Origin: JBMYQA01 sp049600855
Lineage (GTDB): Bacteria; Bacteroidota; Bacteroidia; Cytophagales; Flammeovirgaceae
Direction: 5' to 3'
Assembly (NCBI GenBank): GCA_049600855.1
Contig: JBMYQA010000057.1
Span: forward strand, 1 to 26,053
Length of the DNA: 26,053 bases
Shown here: one piece after another, positions 1-6,695 of the stretch
Numbering within the stretch: position 1 is the first letter of the stretch
Layout: each line of letters opens with the position of its first letter
Notes under the pieces: model-generated
The model's input: only the letters and a program-made list of their open reading frames with translations
Databases searched by the model: none
What the model was told of the DNA's origin: nothing
Program-made: the position numbers and the translations under genes

Positions 1-1
1 T

Positions 2-1327
2 CATTTATTCAATAATCGCTTATTCGTAAATACAACACTGACTTACAGCTTTTACGAATTCGCCTTTTCCAATTTAGAAAGCTTTCTTGAAGTTGAAGAA
101 GAAGATGGAGCGTTAGAAGAAGAACTCGAAGAACTTTATTTCATAGATAATCGTTCCGAAAATCAAGATATTGGGTTAAGAATAGATATTGACTATGTGC
201 CCGCTCCAAAGCATACCATTCGAATGGGACTAGAAGCTTCAGTGAAAAGTTTCAGTCCTGTGCTTACCTTTTTAGATAGCGACTCTGAAGAAATCATTGA
301 CCGATTAGATGAAGATTTAGCTATTGATGATTTAGATGATTATGCCATTTCTACTACTTCTGAAGTCGCTGAGTTGGATGTTTACATTGAAGATCAGATT
401 GATCTTAATGCAAACTGGCAGCTTGACTTAGGTTTGCGTGCAAGTTCTTTTTTAAATGCAGGTACAGAAAAATCATACTTTAATCTTGAACCGCGCATAC
501 TCCTAAATCATACCTTGTCAACTAAGCTCCAAGTTCATGCTTCGGCAAATCGCTTGGTGCAATATTTACACTTAGTTTCGAATTCAGCTTTAAAATTACC
601 TAATGATTTATGGATACCAGCATCTGCAGATATGCTACCACAACAATCTTGGCAATTCGAATTAGGTGCAGCCATCCACATTAGTTCAGCGCTCCACTTT
701 AATGTAGATGCTTATTATTTGAATATCCAAAACCTTTATCGATATCCTGATGATTTTTCTTTTTTAGATATTGTCAACGATAGTCGCCCCGAAGATTTTT
801 TGTTGCGTGGAGATGGACAAAATTATGGCATTGAAACCCTGCTGAAATACGATGGAGACAATCGAGGGTTTATGCTTTCTTATACCCTGAGCAAGGCGGA
901 GCGGCAGTACGATAGCCTTAATTTAGGCATGCCCTTTCCTTATGACTTGGATCATCGCCATCGCTTAAAACTATTCTTTTTCCAAAAGCTTGGCGAACAT
1001 TTTCAAATTGGCTTAAATTGGATTTATAGTTCTGCCACTCCCCGCTTAAACTTGGTAGATACGCAACTCGGCCAAGGATTCATTCGAACAGATCTCAACC
1101 CTTCTGGCAGAAAGAACGAATTGCGTGCAAGTCCCTATTATCGTTTCGACCTCAATGTATCTTATCACCGCATTGGAAAAAAGCTCGAACACCGATTAGT
1201 CTTGGGCACATACAACACATTTGATCGAAGAAATATCGCTTATTATCAGGTCAATGCCAACAGCACCACACATCCTGTAGGATTTATGCCTATTGTTCCT
1301 TCCATTTCTTATACCCTTAATTATTAA
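2..1327 (+). CDS. TonB-dependent outer-membrane receptor, C-terminal part (5' end outside window)
   Basis: The reading frame is open from the left edge, so only the last 441 residues are present and no start belongs to this window. The protein is a series of alternating amphipathic beta strands of the kind seen in the 22-strand barrel of TonB-dependent receptors: a Y-x-N-L-E-P-R segment near residue 160, a 'LNIQNLYRYPD' strand-turn, and an aromatic C-terminus ending SISYTLNY, as outer-membrane barrels do for Bam recognition. The pattern resembles Bacteroidota receptors that carry an N-terminal carboxypeptidase-like domain before the plug, but that part is not visible. Two very acidic stretches (about residues 30-55 and 98-115, rich in Glu/Asp) are probably extracellular loops. 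The substrate cannot be told. The family call is fairly secure from barrel pattern and length; no enzyme-like motif argues for anything else. Confidence 0.8.
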   Translation, partial: HLFNNRLFVNTTLTYSFYEFAFSNLESFLEVEEEDGALEEELEELYFIDNRSENQDIGLRIDIDYVPAPKHTIRMGLEASVKSFSPVLTFLDSDSEEIIDRLDEDLAIDDLDDYAISTTSEVAELDVYIEDQIDLNANWQLDLGLRASSFLNAGTEKSYFNLEPRILLNHTLSTKLQVHASANRLVQYLHLVSNSALKLPNDLWIPASADMLPQQSWQFELGAAIHISSALHFNVDAYYLNIQNLYRYPDDFSFLDIVNDSRPEDFLLRGDGQNYGIETLLKYDGDNRGFMLSYTLSKAERQYDSLNLGMPFPYDLDHRHRLKLFFFQKLGEHFQIGLNWIYSSATPRLNLVDTQLGQGFIRTDLNPSGRKNELRASPYYRFDLNVSYHRIGKKLEHRLVLGTYNTFDRRNIAYYQVNANSTTHPVGFMPIVPSISYTLNY

Positions 1328-1338
1328 TTCCATTACAT

Positions 1339-1380
1339 AAAAAAGCAGAGCTATTCGTTAGCATCCTAACTAATAGCCCT
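1339..1380. terminator. Hairpin terminator between TonB receptor and pyrG
   Basis: A 15-bp stem with two mismatches (1347-1361 against 1366-1380) closes a 4-nt loop. Six A residues lie just 5' of it (1339-1344), which is a T6 tail when read on the minus strand. It lies 20 bp after the receptor stop. The tail suits the minus strand best, so it may stop transcripts from pyrG as well as from the receptor. Confidence 0.6.
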
Positions 1381-1385
1381 ACCTT

Positions 1386-1636
1386 AGAGACTGTTTGACT
1401 TTTTTCGACTATTGAGCTACTAAGCACCCGTTCAGAAATATTCTAGCATTTGTTAATGCTCCTAATCCTGCTTCTCTGCGTTGTCAATGCCTTAAAGAGC
1501 ACTGCTATTCGCGTTATTGACGCCTTAATAAGCAGAATTAAAATCTATTAAAAAATACCACAATATTTCTGAACGGATGCTTAAAAGCAGCGGGAAAAGT
1601 CACCTAAAAAAATTAAGAATGTATTTTAAAACAGCC
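1386..1636. repeat. Imperfect palindromic intergenic element (MITE-like)
   Basis: This fills most of the 311-bp gap between the receptor and pyrG. Arms 1421-1441 (AAGCACCCGTTCAGAAATATT) and 1562-1582 are reverse complements with one mismatch. Inside them, about 1437-1488 and 1511-1566 also pair imperfectly, down to the hairpin GCG-TTG-TCAAT (1478-1488) / ATTGA-CGC (1516-1523). The central block AAAGAGCACTGCTATT (1494-1509) recurs at 12980-12995. Weak possible outer ends GAGACTGTTT (from 1386) and GCGGCTGTTT (minus strand, ending at about 1636) would give terminal inverted repeats. There is no ORF in it. The palindrome is seen directly; MITE status is inference. Confidence 0.6.
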
Positions 1637-1638
1637 GC

Positions 1639-3297
1639 TTATACTTGCTGTTCCTGACGTTGTTCAGACTCCTTCTTTTCCTTTACACCTAGTTTATTTT
1701 CAATGGCCGCCTTTACAAAGCCAACAAAAATTGGATGCGGTTCCTCTACCCTACTCTTCAACTCAGGATGAAACTGCGAACCAATGTAAAATGGATGCTT
1801 TTTCAACTCCATAATTTCCACTAGTTCTGAGTCGGGATTAATACCGGAAGCGACCATTCCTGCTTTCTGAAAATCTTCTAAGTACTTATTATTGAACTCA
1901 TAACGATGGCGATGTCGCTCGGCAATGGTCAACTTACCATATAACTTAGAAGCCAATGAGTTTTTTCTAATTTTACAAGGATAACTACCCAATCGCATGG
2001 TTCCGCCCATCAATTTGAGGTTTTTCTGGTCTTCCATGATATCCACAATGGGGTGCGGCGTATCGGGAACCATTTCTACCGAATGCGCGCCTTCTAAACC
2101 CAATACATTTCGAGCAAACTCAATCATGGCACACTGTAAGCCAAGGCAAATCCCAAAGAGCGGCACTTCGCGTGTTCGGGCAAAATGTGCTGCTAAAATC
2201 TTCCCTTCAATGCCCCGATCACCAAATCCAGGAGCAATTAAAATTCCATTTAACTCGCCCAAATTCTCTTCTATATTATGCGCATTGAGCTTTTCAGATT
2301 GAATCCATTTCAAGTTCACTTTACACTCATTAATTGCCCCTGCATGTAAGAATGACTCCACAATAGATTTATACGCATCGGGAAGTTCCACGTATTTACC
2401 CACCAAGCCAATCGTTACTTCATTGGTCGGATTTTTCAATTTACCCAAAAATTGTTTCCAAGATTCAATATTGGGCTTGGGCACATTCGGCAAACCTAAT
2501 TTTTCTAATACAATATCATCTAAGCCTTCCTTTCTCATCAATAAGGGAACATCATAGATGGTTTCTGCATCAATGGATTCGATCACAGAATTTAGACTCA
2601 CATTACAAAATAAGGAGATTTTCTTACGCATTTCTGCTGGAATAGGGTGCTCCGTACGGCAGACCAATACATCTGGTTGTACGCCTGCTTCCAGCAATGC
2701 CTTTACAGAATGCTGTGTTGGTTTGGTTTTCAACTCACCTGCTGAAGCCAAATAAGGCACCAAAGTTAAATGAATAACAATGGACTGATTAGCAGCTAAA
2801 TCCCATCGCGCTTGACGTACCGCTTCCACAAAAGGCAAGGATTCGATGTCACCAATACATCCGCCAATTTCTGTAATAATGATGTTATACTCGCCCGACT
2901 CTCCTAACAAAAACATATTGCGCTTAATCTCGTCGGTGATGTGTGGCACAACTTGTACTGTTTTTCCAAGGTATGCACCTTCCCGCTCTTTCTTAATTAC
3001 ATTGTTATAAATGCGGCCAGTAGTAATATTATTCGCTTGGGAGGTTGAAATATTCAGATAACGCTCATAATGCCCTAAATCAAGGTCAGTCTCTGCTCCA
3101 TCGTCTGTCACATAACATTCCCCATGCTCATAAGGATTCATGGTTCCTGGATCAATATTAATATAGGGATCAAACTTTTGAATCGTTACCGAATAACCCC
3201 TAGCTTTCAGTAGTTTTCCTAAAGATGCTGCAACAATCCCTTTACCTAAAGAAGAGGTTACACCACCTGTAACAAATATGTATTTGGCCGTATTCAT
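1639..3297 (-). CDS. pyrG: CTP synthase
   Basis: This cytoplasmic enzyme makes CTP from UTP, ATP and glutamine, the last step of de novo pyrimidine nucleotide synthesis. The 552 residues match the usual ~545. The N-terminal synthetase domain (about 1-270) opens with the signature KYIFVTGGVTSSLGKGI, with its P-loop, followed by the KFDPYINIDPGTM and YVTDDGAETDLDLGHYER substrate and Mg sites. The C-terminal class-I glutaminase domain (about 290-540) has the nucleophile Cys384 in FGICLGLQ, and His510 and Glu512 in QFHPELKS. All catalytic residues are intact. A Lys/Glu/Gln-rich tail of about 15 residues follows. It is monocistronic on the minus strand, with a Bacteroidota promoter about 75 bp upstream. 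The start ATG agrees with the family N-terminus. The identification is certain. Confidence 0.98.
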   Translation of the reverse strand: MNTAKYIFVTGGVTSSLGKGIVAASLGKLLKARGYSVTIQKFDPYINIDPGTMNPYEHGECYVTDDGAETDLDLGHYERYLNISTSQANNITTGRIYNNVIKKEREGAYLGKTVQVVPHITDEIKRNMFLLGESGEYNIIITEIGGCIGDIESLPFVEAVRQARWDLAANQSIVIHLTLVPYLASAGELKTKPTQHSVKALLEAGVQPDVLVCRTEHPIPAEMRKKISLFCNVSLNSVIESIDAETIYDVPLLMRKEGLDDIVLEKLGLPNVPKPNIESWKQFLGKLKNPTNEVTIGLVGKYVELPDAYKSIVESFLHAGAINECKVNLKWIQSEKLNAHNIEENLGELNGILIAPGFGDRGIEGKILAAHFARTREVPLFGICLGLQCAMIEFARNVLGLEGAHSVEMVPDTPHPIVDIMEDQKNLKLMGGTMRLGSYPCKIRKNSLASKLYGKLTIAERHRHRYEFNNKYLEDFQKAGMVASGINPDSELVEIMELKKHPFYIGSQFHPELKSRVEEPHPIFVGFVKAAIENKLGVKEKKESEQRQEQQV

Positions 3298-3372
3298 GAG
3301 TGAGAGAGCTTAAAACATTGAAAAACAACACCTTACAACTAGCACCAACTTGTACTAATTAAAAACATGGCG

Positions 3373-3402
3373 CAAAGTTAAAGGAATATGTTTAGGATTC
3401 AA
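3373..3402 (-). promoter_or_regulatory. pyrG promoter
   Basis: Read on the minus strand, TTG (3402-3400), 19 nt, then TAACTTTG (3380-3373) matches the Bacteroidota sigma consensus TTG / TAnnTTTG exactly. Transcription would start near 3366, giving an untranslated leader of about 70 nt before the pyrG ATG at 3297. No attenuator-like hairpin with a T tract is seen in that leader. Confidence 0.7.
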
Positions 3403-3549
3403 TAGTTAAAGTAGAAGTGTACAAACACTTCCTTGGCTCATGTGAGATTTTAATTAACATTCCTGTTTTTGCCAGCAATTCATTGCGTATATTCATCATT
3501 TGGTTGTGCCATTAGCTCATGAACCTTTGATTATCAAACTAAATGAAAC

Positions 3550-3687
3550 GAATGTTAGAAACTGTTTTAGTGTTTATCACAAATGGTTTATTATGCAATA
3601 ATGTCACCTCTTTTTCCTATAACAAACCATGCGTGATAAACACTTTTGAACGTTTTCTTTCGGCTAGAAGAAAAAATTCAAACATTC
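3550..3687. repeat. Nested inverted repeats in the pyrG-3.77 kb spacer
   Basis: The 471-bp spacer upstream of the small gene at 3769 holds this palindromic cluster. The main arms 3569-3592 (AGTGTTTATCAC, then ATGGTTT) and 3621-3644 match at 21 of 24 positions around a 28-nt loop. Outer arms GAATGTT (3550-3556) and AACATTC (3681-3687) enclose it. A second hairpin, TTTTCTT/AAGAAAA, sits within the right flank (about 3654-3676). No T tract follows, so it does not look like a plain terminator. Positions 3421-3549 hold nothing I recognise. A 64-codon frame crossing the arms is rejected as a gene. Confidence 0.5.
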
Positions 3688-3768
3688 TCTTAGATGTATG
3701 CCTTAAACAAACTGTTACTAAAATAAAAAACTTGTAAGTACAAAAATTCTAAATTGAACCAATTCATT

Positions 3769-4029
3769 ATGAAACACGCACTTGATATTGCAAAATACAC
3801 TGGCTCACTCGAAGAACTTGCTGAAGATATTGGAAACTTACGCTACGATGCTTTAGAAGAGTTTTTAGGTTTACTAGCCGACAAACTAAAAAAAGACGCT
3901 GTTGCTGATTATGACAGAAATCGAGAAAAGTTAGCCAGCAAATTATTTCATGCAGCCGAACTTGTTGATGATGCCGCCTCAGAAATTGAAGAAGCTTGGG
4001 TCATCTCCGCTCCCTACATGAACGCGTAA
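3769..4029 (+). CDS. Small helical protein of unknown function
   Basis: The product has 86 residues from the ATG at 3769; a TTG 15 bp upstream in frame is less likely. It is acidic (many Glu/Asp) and alanine/leucine-rich, with heptad-like helices over almost its whole length: SLEELAEDIGNLRYDALEEF, then a second helix around KLASKLFHAAELVDDAASEI. There is no signal peptide, membrane segment, Cys, or His cluster, so it is probably cytoplasmic and may form a helical bundle or adaptor. No Shine-Dalgarno is present, as is normal in Bacteroidota. It stands alone between the palindromic spacer and a hairpin (4055-4126), so the neighbours give no clue. I do not recognise the family. Codon use and length support a real gene. 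Confidence 0.7.
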   Translation: MKHALDIAKYTGSLEELAEDIGNLRYDALEEFLGLLADKLKKDAVADYDRNREKLASKLFHAAELVDDAASEIEEAWVISAPYMNA

Positions 4030-4054
4030 TTCCTTTTCCATTTTACCTGATCAC

Positions 4055-4126
4055 TTGATGAGTTGGTCTAACATTCGTTTCTTTGTTTGATCATTTAAGT
4101 AAATTAATGCTAGACCAGCTCATCAA
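4055..4126. repeat. Long imperfect hairpin between two genes
   Basis: Arms 4055-4070 (TTGATGAGTTGGTCTA) and 4111-4126 are reverse complements with one mismatch. Pairing can continue inward with CTAACATT against AATGCTAG-type bases, leaving a short apical loop. It sits 25 bp after the small gene's stop and 18 bp before the sulfurtransferase ATG, without a T tract. It could be a Rho-independent stop lacking a tail, an RNA-stabilising element, or part of a dispersed palindrome family. Confidence 0.45.
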
Positions 4127-4144
4127 AAGCAAATCGACATTCCA

Positions 4145-4996
4145 ATGAATACCCCACTCGTTTCTCCGCAATGGCTTCATGATCACCTCACTGATCCCGA
4201 TCTCATTATTCTTGATGCCAGCCAAAAACAAAATAAAGCTGGTTTAACCAGTGATTACGATGGTCAATTCATTCAGGGTGCTCGACTTTTTGACATCAAA
4301 AATGCATTTAGTGATCCTGATGTCAGCTTGCCGAATACTTTACCAAGTCCTCCTTATTTTGAGCAAGCCTGTCAGAAGCTTGGCATTAATCGACATAGTA
4401 AATTGGTGGTGTACGATAAGCTTGGCATATTTTCGAGTCCAAGAGTGTGGTGGATGTTTTCCATTATGGGACACCAACAAATTGCGGTATTAGATGGAGG
4501 TTTGCCTGCTTGGATTGAAAGCGGGTATGAAACCACAGACTCCCCAGTTCAACCCACTACATCAGGAGATTTCAAAGCTAACTTCTCCCCTTCCTTCGTC
4601 AAAAGTATTGAAGCAATTGATGAGAACATCCAGAAACAACACCATTTAATTGTAGATGCCCGCTCTTCAGGTCGATTTAACGGTACGAGTCCAGAACCTC
4701 GGGCTGGCTTGCCAAGTGGACACATTCCTCATTCAGTAAACCTACCTTTTCAAGAAGTATTAGTAGGTGGAAAGTTCAAATCTCCAGAACAACTCAAAGC
4801 CATTTTCAACCAACTCAATCCAGCAAATAAAGCACTGACTTTTTCGTGTGGATCAGGCATTACTGCTTGCATTTTATCCTTAGCCAGTGAATTGGGTACA
4901 GGAAATAAACATACGGTATTTGATGGATCTTGGACGCAATGGGCAACCGAAAGGCTCCTACCTACCCAATTTGGGGGGGATGCCGAAAAAGCTTAA
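4145..4996 (+). CDS. sseA: 3-mercaptopyruvate sulfurtransferase (two-rhodanese-domain)
   Basis: The 283-residue protein has two tandem rhodanese domains (about 1-130 and 150-275), the usual size for the family. It moves sulfane sulfur from 3-mercaptopyruvate to thiols or acceptor proteins through a Cys persulfide. The active-site loop reads FSCGSGITAC with the catalytic Cys235. CG[ST]G is characteristic of mercaptopyruvate sulfurtransferases, whereas thiosulfate sulfurtransferases have CRKG. The inactive N-terminal domain shows the LVVYDKLGIFSSPRVWWMF and VLDGGLPAWI signatures. There is no signal peptide, so it is cytoplasmic. The end of the gene contains seven consecutive G (4973-4979), where slippage would change only the last residues. 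It could feed sulfur to the MoeZ rhodanese encoded 15 kb away, but that is inference. Confidence 0.9.
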   Translation: MNTPLVSPQWLHDHLTDPDLIILDASQKQNKAGLTSDYDGQFIQGARLFDIKNAFSDPDVSLPNTLPSPPYFEQACQKLGINRHSKLVVYDKLGIFSSPRVWWMFSIMGHQQIAVLDGGLPAWIESGYETTDSPVQPTTSGDFKANFSPSFVKSIEAIDENIQKQHHLIVDARSSGRFNGTSPEPRAGLPSGHIPHSVNLPFQEVLVGGKFKSPEQLKAIFNQLNPANKALTFSCGSGITACILSLASELGTGNKHTVFDGSWTQWATERLLPTQFGGDAEKA

Positions 4997-5096
4997 ATGG
5001 CATTTTAAGCCTCTTTTCATAATGCATCTATTCACAGCACTTATTTAGAAAGGTTGTAGCATTCATTACAGGGTGCGAAACTACCCAATTTGGGGG
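4962..5096 (+). repeat. Exact 16-bp direct repeat pair
   Basis: CTACCCAATTTGGGGG occurs at 4962-4977, inside the last codons of the sulfurtransferase gene, and again at 5081-5096 in the spacer before the graspetide precursor. The unit is itself nearly palindromic (CCCAATTTGGG). The first copy is followed by two further G. It looks like a partial duplication of the gene's 3' end or two copies of a short site. Confidence 0.5.
4991..5017 (+). terminator. Hairpin terminator overlapping the sulfurtransferase stop codon
   Basis: GCTTAAA (4991-4997) and TTTAAGC (5004-5010) form a perfect 7-bp stem with a 6-nt loop, followed by CTCTTTT. A run of five A precedes it, so it could also work on the other strand. 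The TAA stop lies within the left arm. Confidence 0.5.
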
Positions 5097-5134
5097 ACGC
5101 TACTCTTTTATCCCTATCGTAAACTTGCAGTATC

Positions 5135-5149
5135 AGATGAATATCATCT
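5135..5149. promoter_or_regulatory. Possible operator palindrome upstream of graspetide precursor
   Basis: AGATGA-ATA-TCATCT is a perfect 6+6 inverted repeat 42 bp before the precursor ATG. Its size and position suit a dimeric repressor site or a 5'-UTR hairpin. No good TAnnTTTG promoter is visible nearby; TAAACTTG (about 5120-5127) is a one-mismatch candidate without a well-placed TTG. Confidence 0.3.
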
Positions 5150-5191
5150 ACATGATGTTATCGGATTTCTTCAAACTAATTTCAAAACGAT

Positions 5192-5377
5192 ATGAAACAA
5201 TCTAAGCAACCTTTTTTTACAAAGTTCCTAGAAAAACAAGTGAAAGAAGAGGAATTGAAAAGTGCTAAAGGTGGCGCACAGTCACAAACTCCTGCACAAA
5301 CTAAGAAAAATTGGGATGTTGATGTCACCATGAAATGGCCTTCAGATAATGATGATGGCCCATATCCGACTTGGTAG
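5192..5377 (+). CDS. Microviridin-like graspetide (omega-ester RiPP) precursor peptide
   Basis: The 61-residue precursor is made to be cross-linked by the ATP-grasp ligase encoded next. Leader residues 7-14 read PFFTKFLE, matching the PFFARFLE helix that microviridin ligases bind. The core, residues 46-55, reads TMKWPSDNDD, which fits the class-I graspetide motif TxKxPSDx(E/D)(E/D). By analogy with microviridins, Thr46 would be esterified to Asp52 and Ser51 to Asp54; Lys48 to Asp55 would be the lactam if a second ligase existed. A six-residue tail (GPYPTW) follows. A GG pair at 27-28 (SAKGGA) resembles double-Gly leader cleavage sites and would free a 33-residue C-terminal fragment. The mature product would be expected to inhibit serine proteases like its relatives; that role is inference. 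Confidence 0.88.
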   Translation: MKQSKQPFFTKFLEKQVKEEELKSAKGGAQSQTPAQTKKNWDVDVTMKWPSDNDDGPYPTW

Positions 5378-5392
5378 CCTGATGCTCAGAAA

Positions 5393-5480
5393 AAAGCTTA
5401 TTTTCCCTGAAGCTTTATTTGCAAAACCCTAAAATAAAGCAGGTGGGTAACATGAATAAGGTATTTTTACCCACCTGTTT
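5393..5480 (+). terminator. Two hairpins between precursor and ligase (likely attenuating read-through)
   Basis: AAAGCTT (5393-5399) pairs with AAGCTTT (5410-5416), followed by ATTT. Then CAGGTGGGTAA (5440-5450) pairs perfectly with 5467-5477 around a 16-nt loop and is followed by TTT. The T tracts are short, so partial termination is likelier than a full stop. The arrangement would give more precursor than ligase mRNA, as in many RiPP operons. Confidence 0.5.
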
Positions 5481-5534
5481 AACCAGACTTTGGACAAAGT
5501 TTAGTTAAAGGATACTCTACTACTCACCACAATC

Positions 5535-6545
5535 ATGAACATCCTGATCATTACCCTTTCCCGAGATAACGATTCTATTCAAACTGTTCAAGACTTTTTG
5601 GAACAAGATGGGCATCGGGTTTTCCGCTTGAATAGCGATTTGTATCCGACTGATATTTTTATGACCGCCAAATACGTTGCAGGTAACAAACACTTGTATC
5701 TAAAAAGTCCAGATTTTGAAGTTGACCTCAACACCATTGATGCCATTTGGTACAGGCGCTTGGATTTTGGATTGAATTTGCCGAAGGATTTGGAACAGCA
5801 AATTTACCAAGCTTCTATCCAAGAAGCTAAACGAACCATGATGGGCATGATTGACAGCCTTCAGGTATTCACCATAGATCCTTACACAAAGATTCGCTAC
5901 ACCGAAAACAAGCAACTTCAACTGCAAATTGCCAGTCAGCTTGGTTTTGAAATCCCTAAAACGATTTTCACCAATGATGAACAGGCCGTAAAAGATTTTT
6001 GCGATCAAGTTGGGGCTCCCATCATCACTAAAATGCAGCACTCCTTTGCCATTTATGAAAATGGAGAAGAAAATGTGGTGTTTACCAATGAAATCACAAA
6101 AGAACAGCTTAACGACTTAGAAGGATTGGATCTTTGCCCAATGACTTTCCAAGAGAAAGTAGAGAAAAAGTTAGAGCTACGCCTAACCATTGTGGGAAAC
6201 AAAATATTCACCGCTTCCATCGACCCCAAACTTTCTGCATTAAGTCACACCGATTGGCGCAGGGATGGAAGAGGTTTATCCCAACACTGGGAGATTTATG
6301 AATTACCTGAAGCAATAGCACAAAAAGTATTGCAATTAATGGATACGCTCGGATTAAACTATGGCGCTGCGGATATCATTGTTACTCCAGATGACCGCTA
6401 CGTATTCCTAGAGGTCAATCCAGCAGGAGAGTTTTTCTGGTTGGATAAGCTCTTCGATCATCAAATATCAAAGGCACTAGCAGGGGTTTTGGCTAACCGT
6501 TTGCCACGACGCGCGAATTCCATTCCAATGCCAATCTTGGCATAA
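5535..6545 (+). CDS. mvdD: ATP-grasp RiPP maturase, MvdD/MdnC type (macrolactone-forming)
   Basis: This 336-residue cytosolic ligase activates Asp/Glu side chains of a precursor with ATP and joins them to Ser/Thr hydroxyls. The N-terminus (LIITLSRDNDSIQTVQDFLE), WYRRLDFGLNLP (72-83), KQLQLQIASQLGFEIP (126-141), TKMQHSFAIYENGEENVVFT (165-184), CPMTFQEKVEKKLELRLTIV (201-220) and the metal/ATP-binding end FLEVNPAGEFFWLD (291-304) follow the MdnC/MvdD pattern closely. The alternative, a lactam-forming MdnB/MvdC, fits less well. It begins 157 bp after the precursor stop on the same strand, with hairpins between them. No second ligase, acetyltransferase (MdnD) or ABC exporter (MdnE) is present in the window. 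The last 12 residues (RRANSIPMPILA) are an extra tail. The enzyme looks complete. Confidence 0.92.
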   Translation: MNILIITLSRDNDSIQTVQDFLEQDGHRVFRLNSDLYPTDIFMTAKYVAGNKHLYLKSPDFEVDLNTIDAIWYRRLDFGLNLPKDLEQQIYQASIQEAKRTMMGMIDSLQVFTIDPYTKIRYTENKQLQLQIASQLGFEIPKTIFTNDEQAVKDFCDQVGAPIITKMQHSFAIYENGEENVVFTNEITKEQLNDLEGLDLCPMTFQEKVEKKLELRLTIVGNKIFTASIDPKLSALSHTDWRRDGRGLSQHWEIYELPEAIAQKVLQLMDTLGLNYGAADIIVTPDDRYVFLEVNPAGEFFWLDKLFDHQISKALAGVLANRLPRRANSIPMPILA

Positions 6546-6632
6546 TCCGTTCAGGTCGACCTAACTGTCAACCCTCCTATCATTACCGCTTTCCCAAATT
6601 AACAGCTTCATTGCAAACAGATTAACGTCCAA

Positions 6633-6666
6633 TTAACAACACTAATCACTCCTTTCCTTATCTTTG
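6633..6666 (+). promoter_or_regulatory. Promoter for the DUF1573 gene
   Basis: TATCTTTG (6659-6666) matches the Bacteroidota -7 consensus TAnnTTTG exactly. TTAACA (6633-6638) lies 20 nt upstream in place of the -33 TTG. Transcription from about 6673 supports the ATG at 6696 rather than the earlier TTG at 6678. Confidence 0.6.
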
Positions 6667-6695
6667 TAATTGGATAATTGATAAAAACTTCCCTT

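Noticed and set aside
3543..3737. 64-codon open frame in the pyrG spacer
   Set aside because: It crosses both arms of an inverted repeat, has no plausible family pattern, and its composition follows the palindrome rather than codon use.
5120..5127. TAAACTTG as the graspetide promoter -7 box
   Set aside because: It has one mismatch to TAnnTTTG and no TTG 19-21 bp upstream, so it was mentioned but not listed as a promoter.
6553..6562. AGGTCGACCT perfect palindrome after the ATP-grasp gene
   Set aside because: A 10-bp palindrome without a T tract or a repeat partner is too short to call a site.
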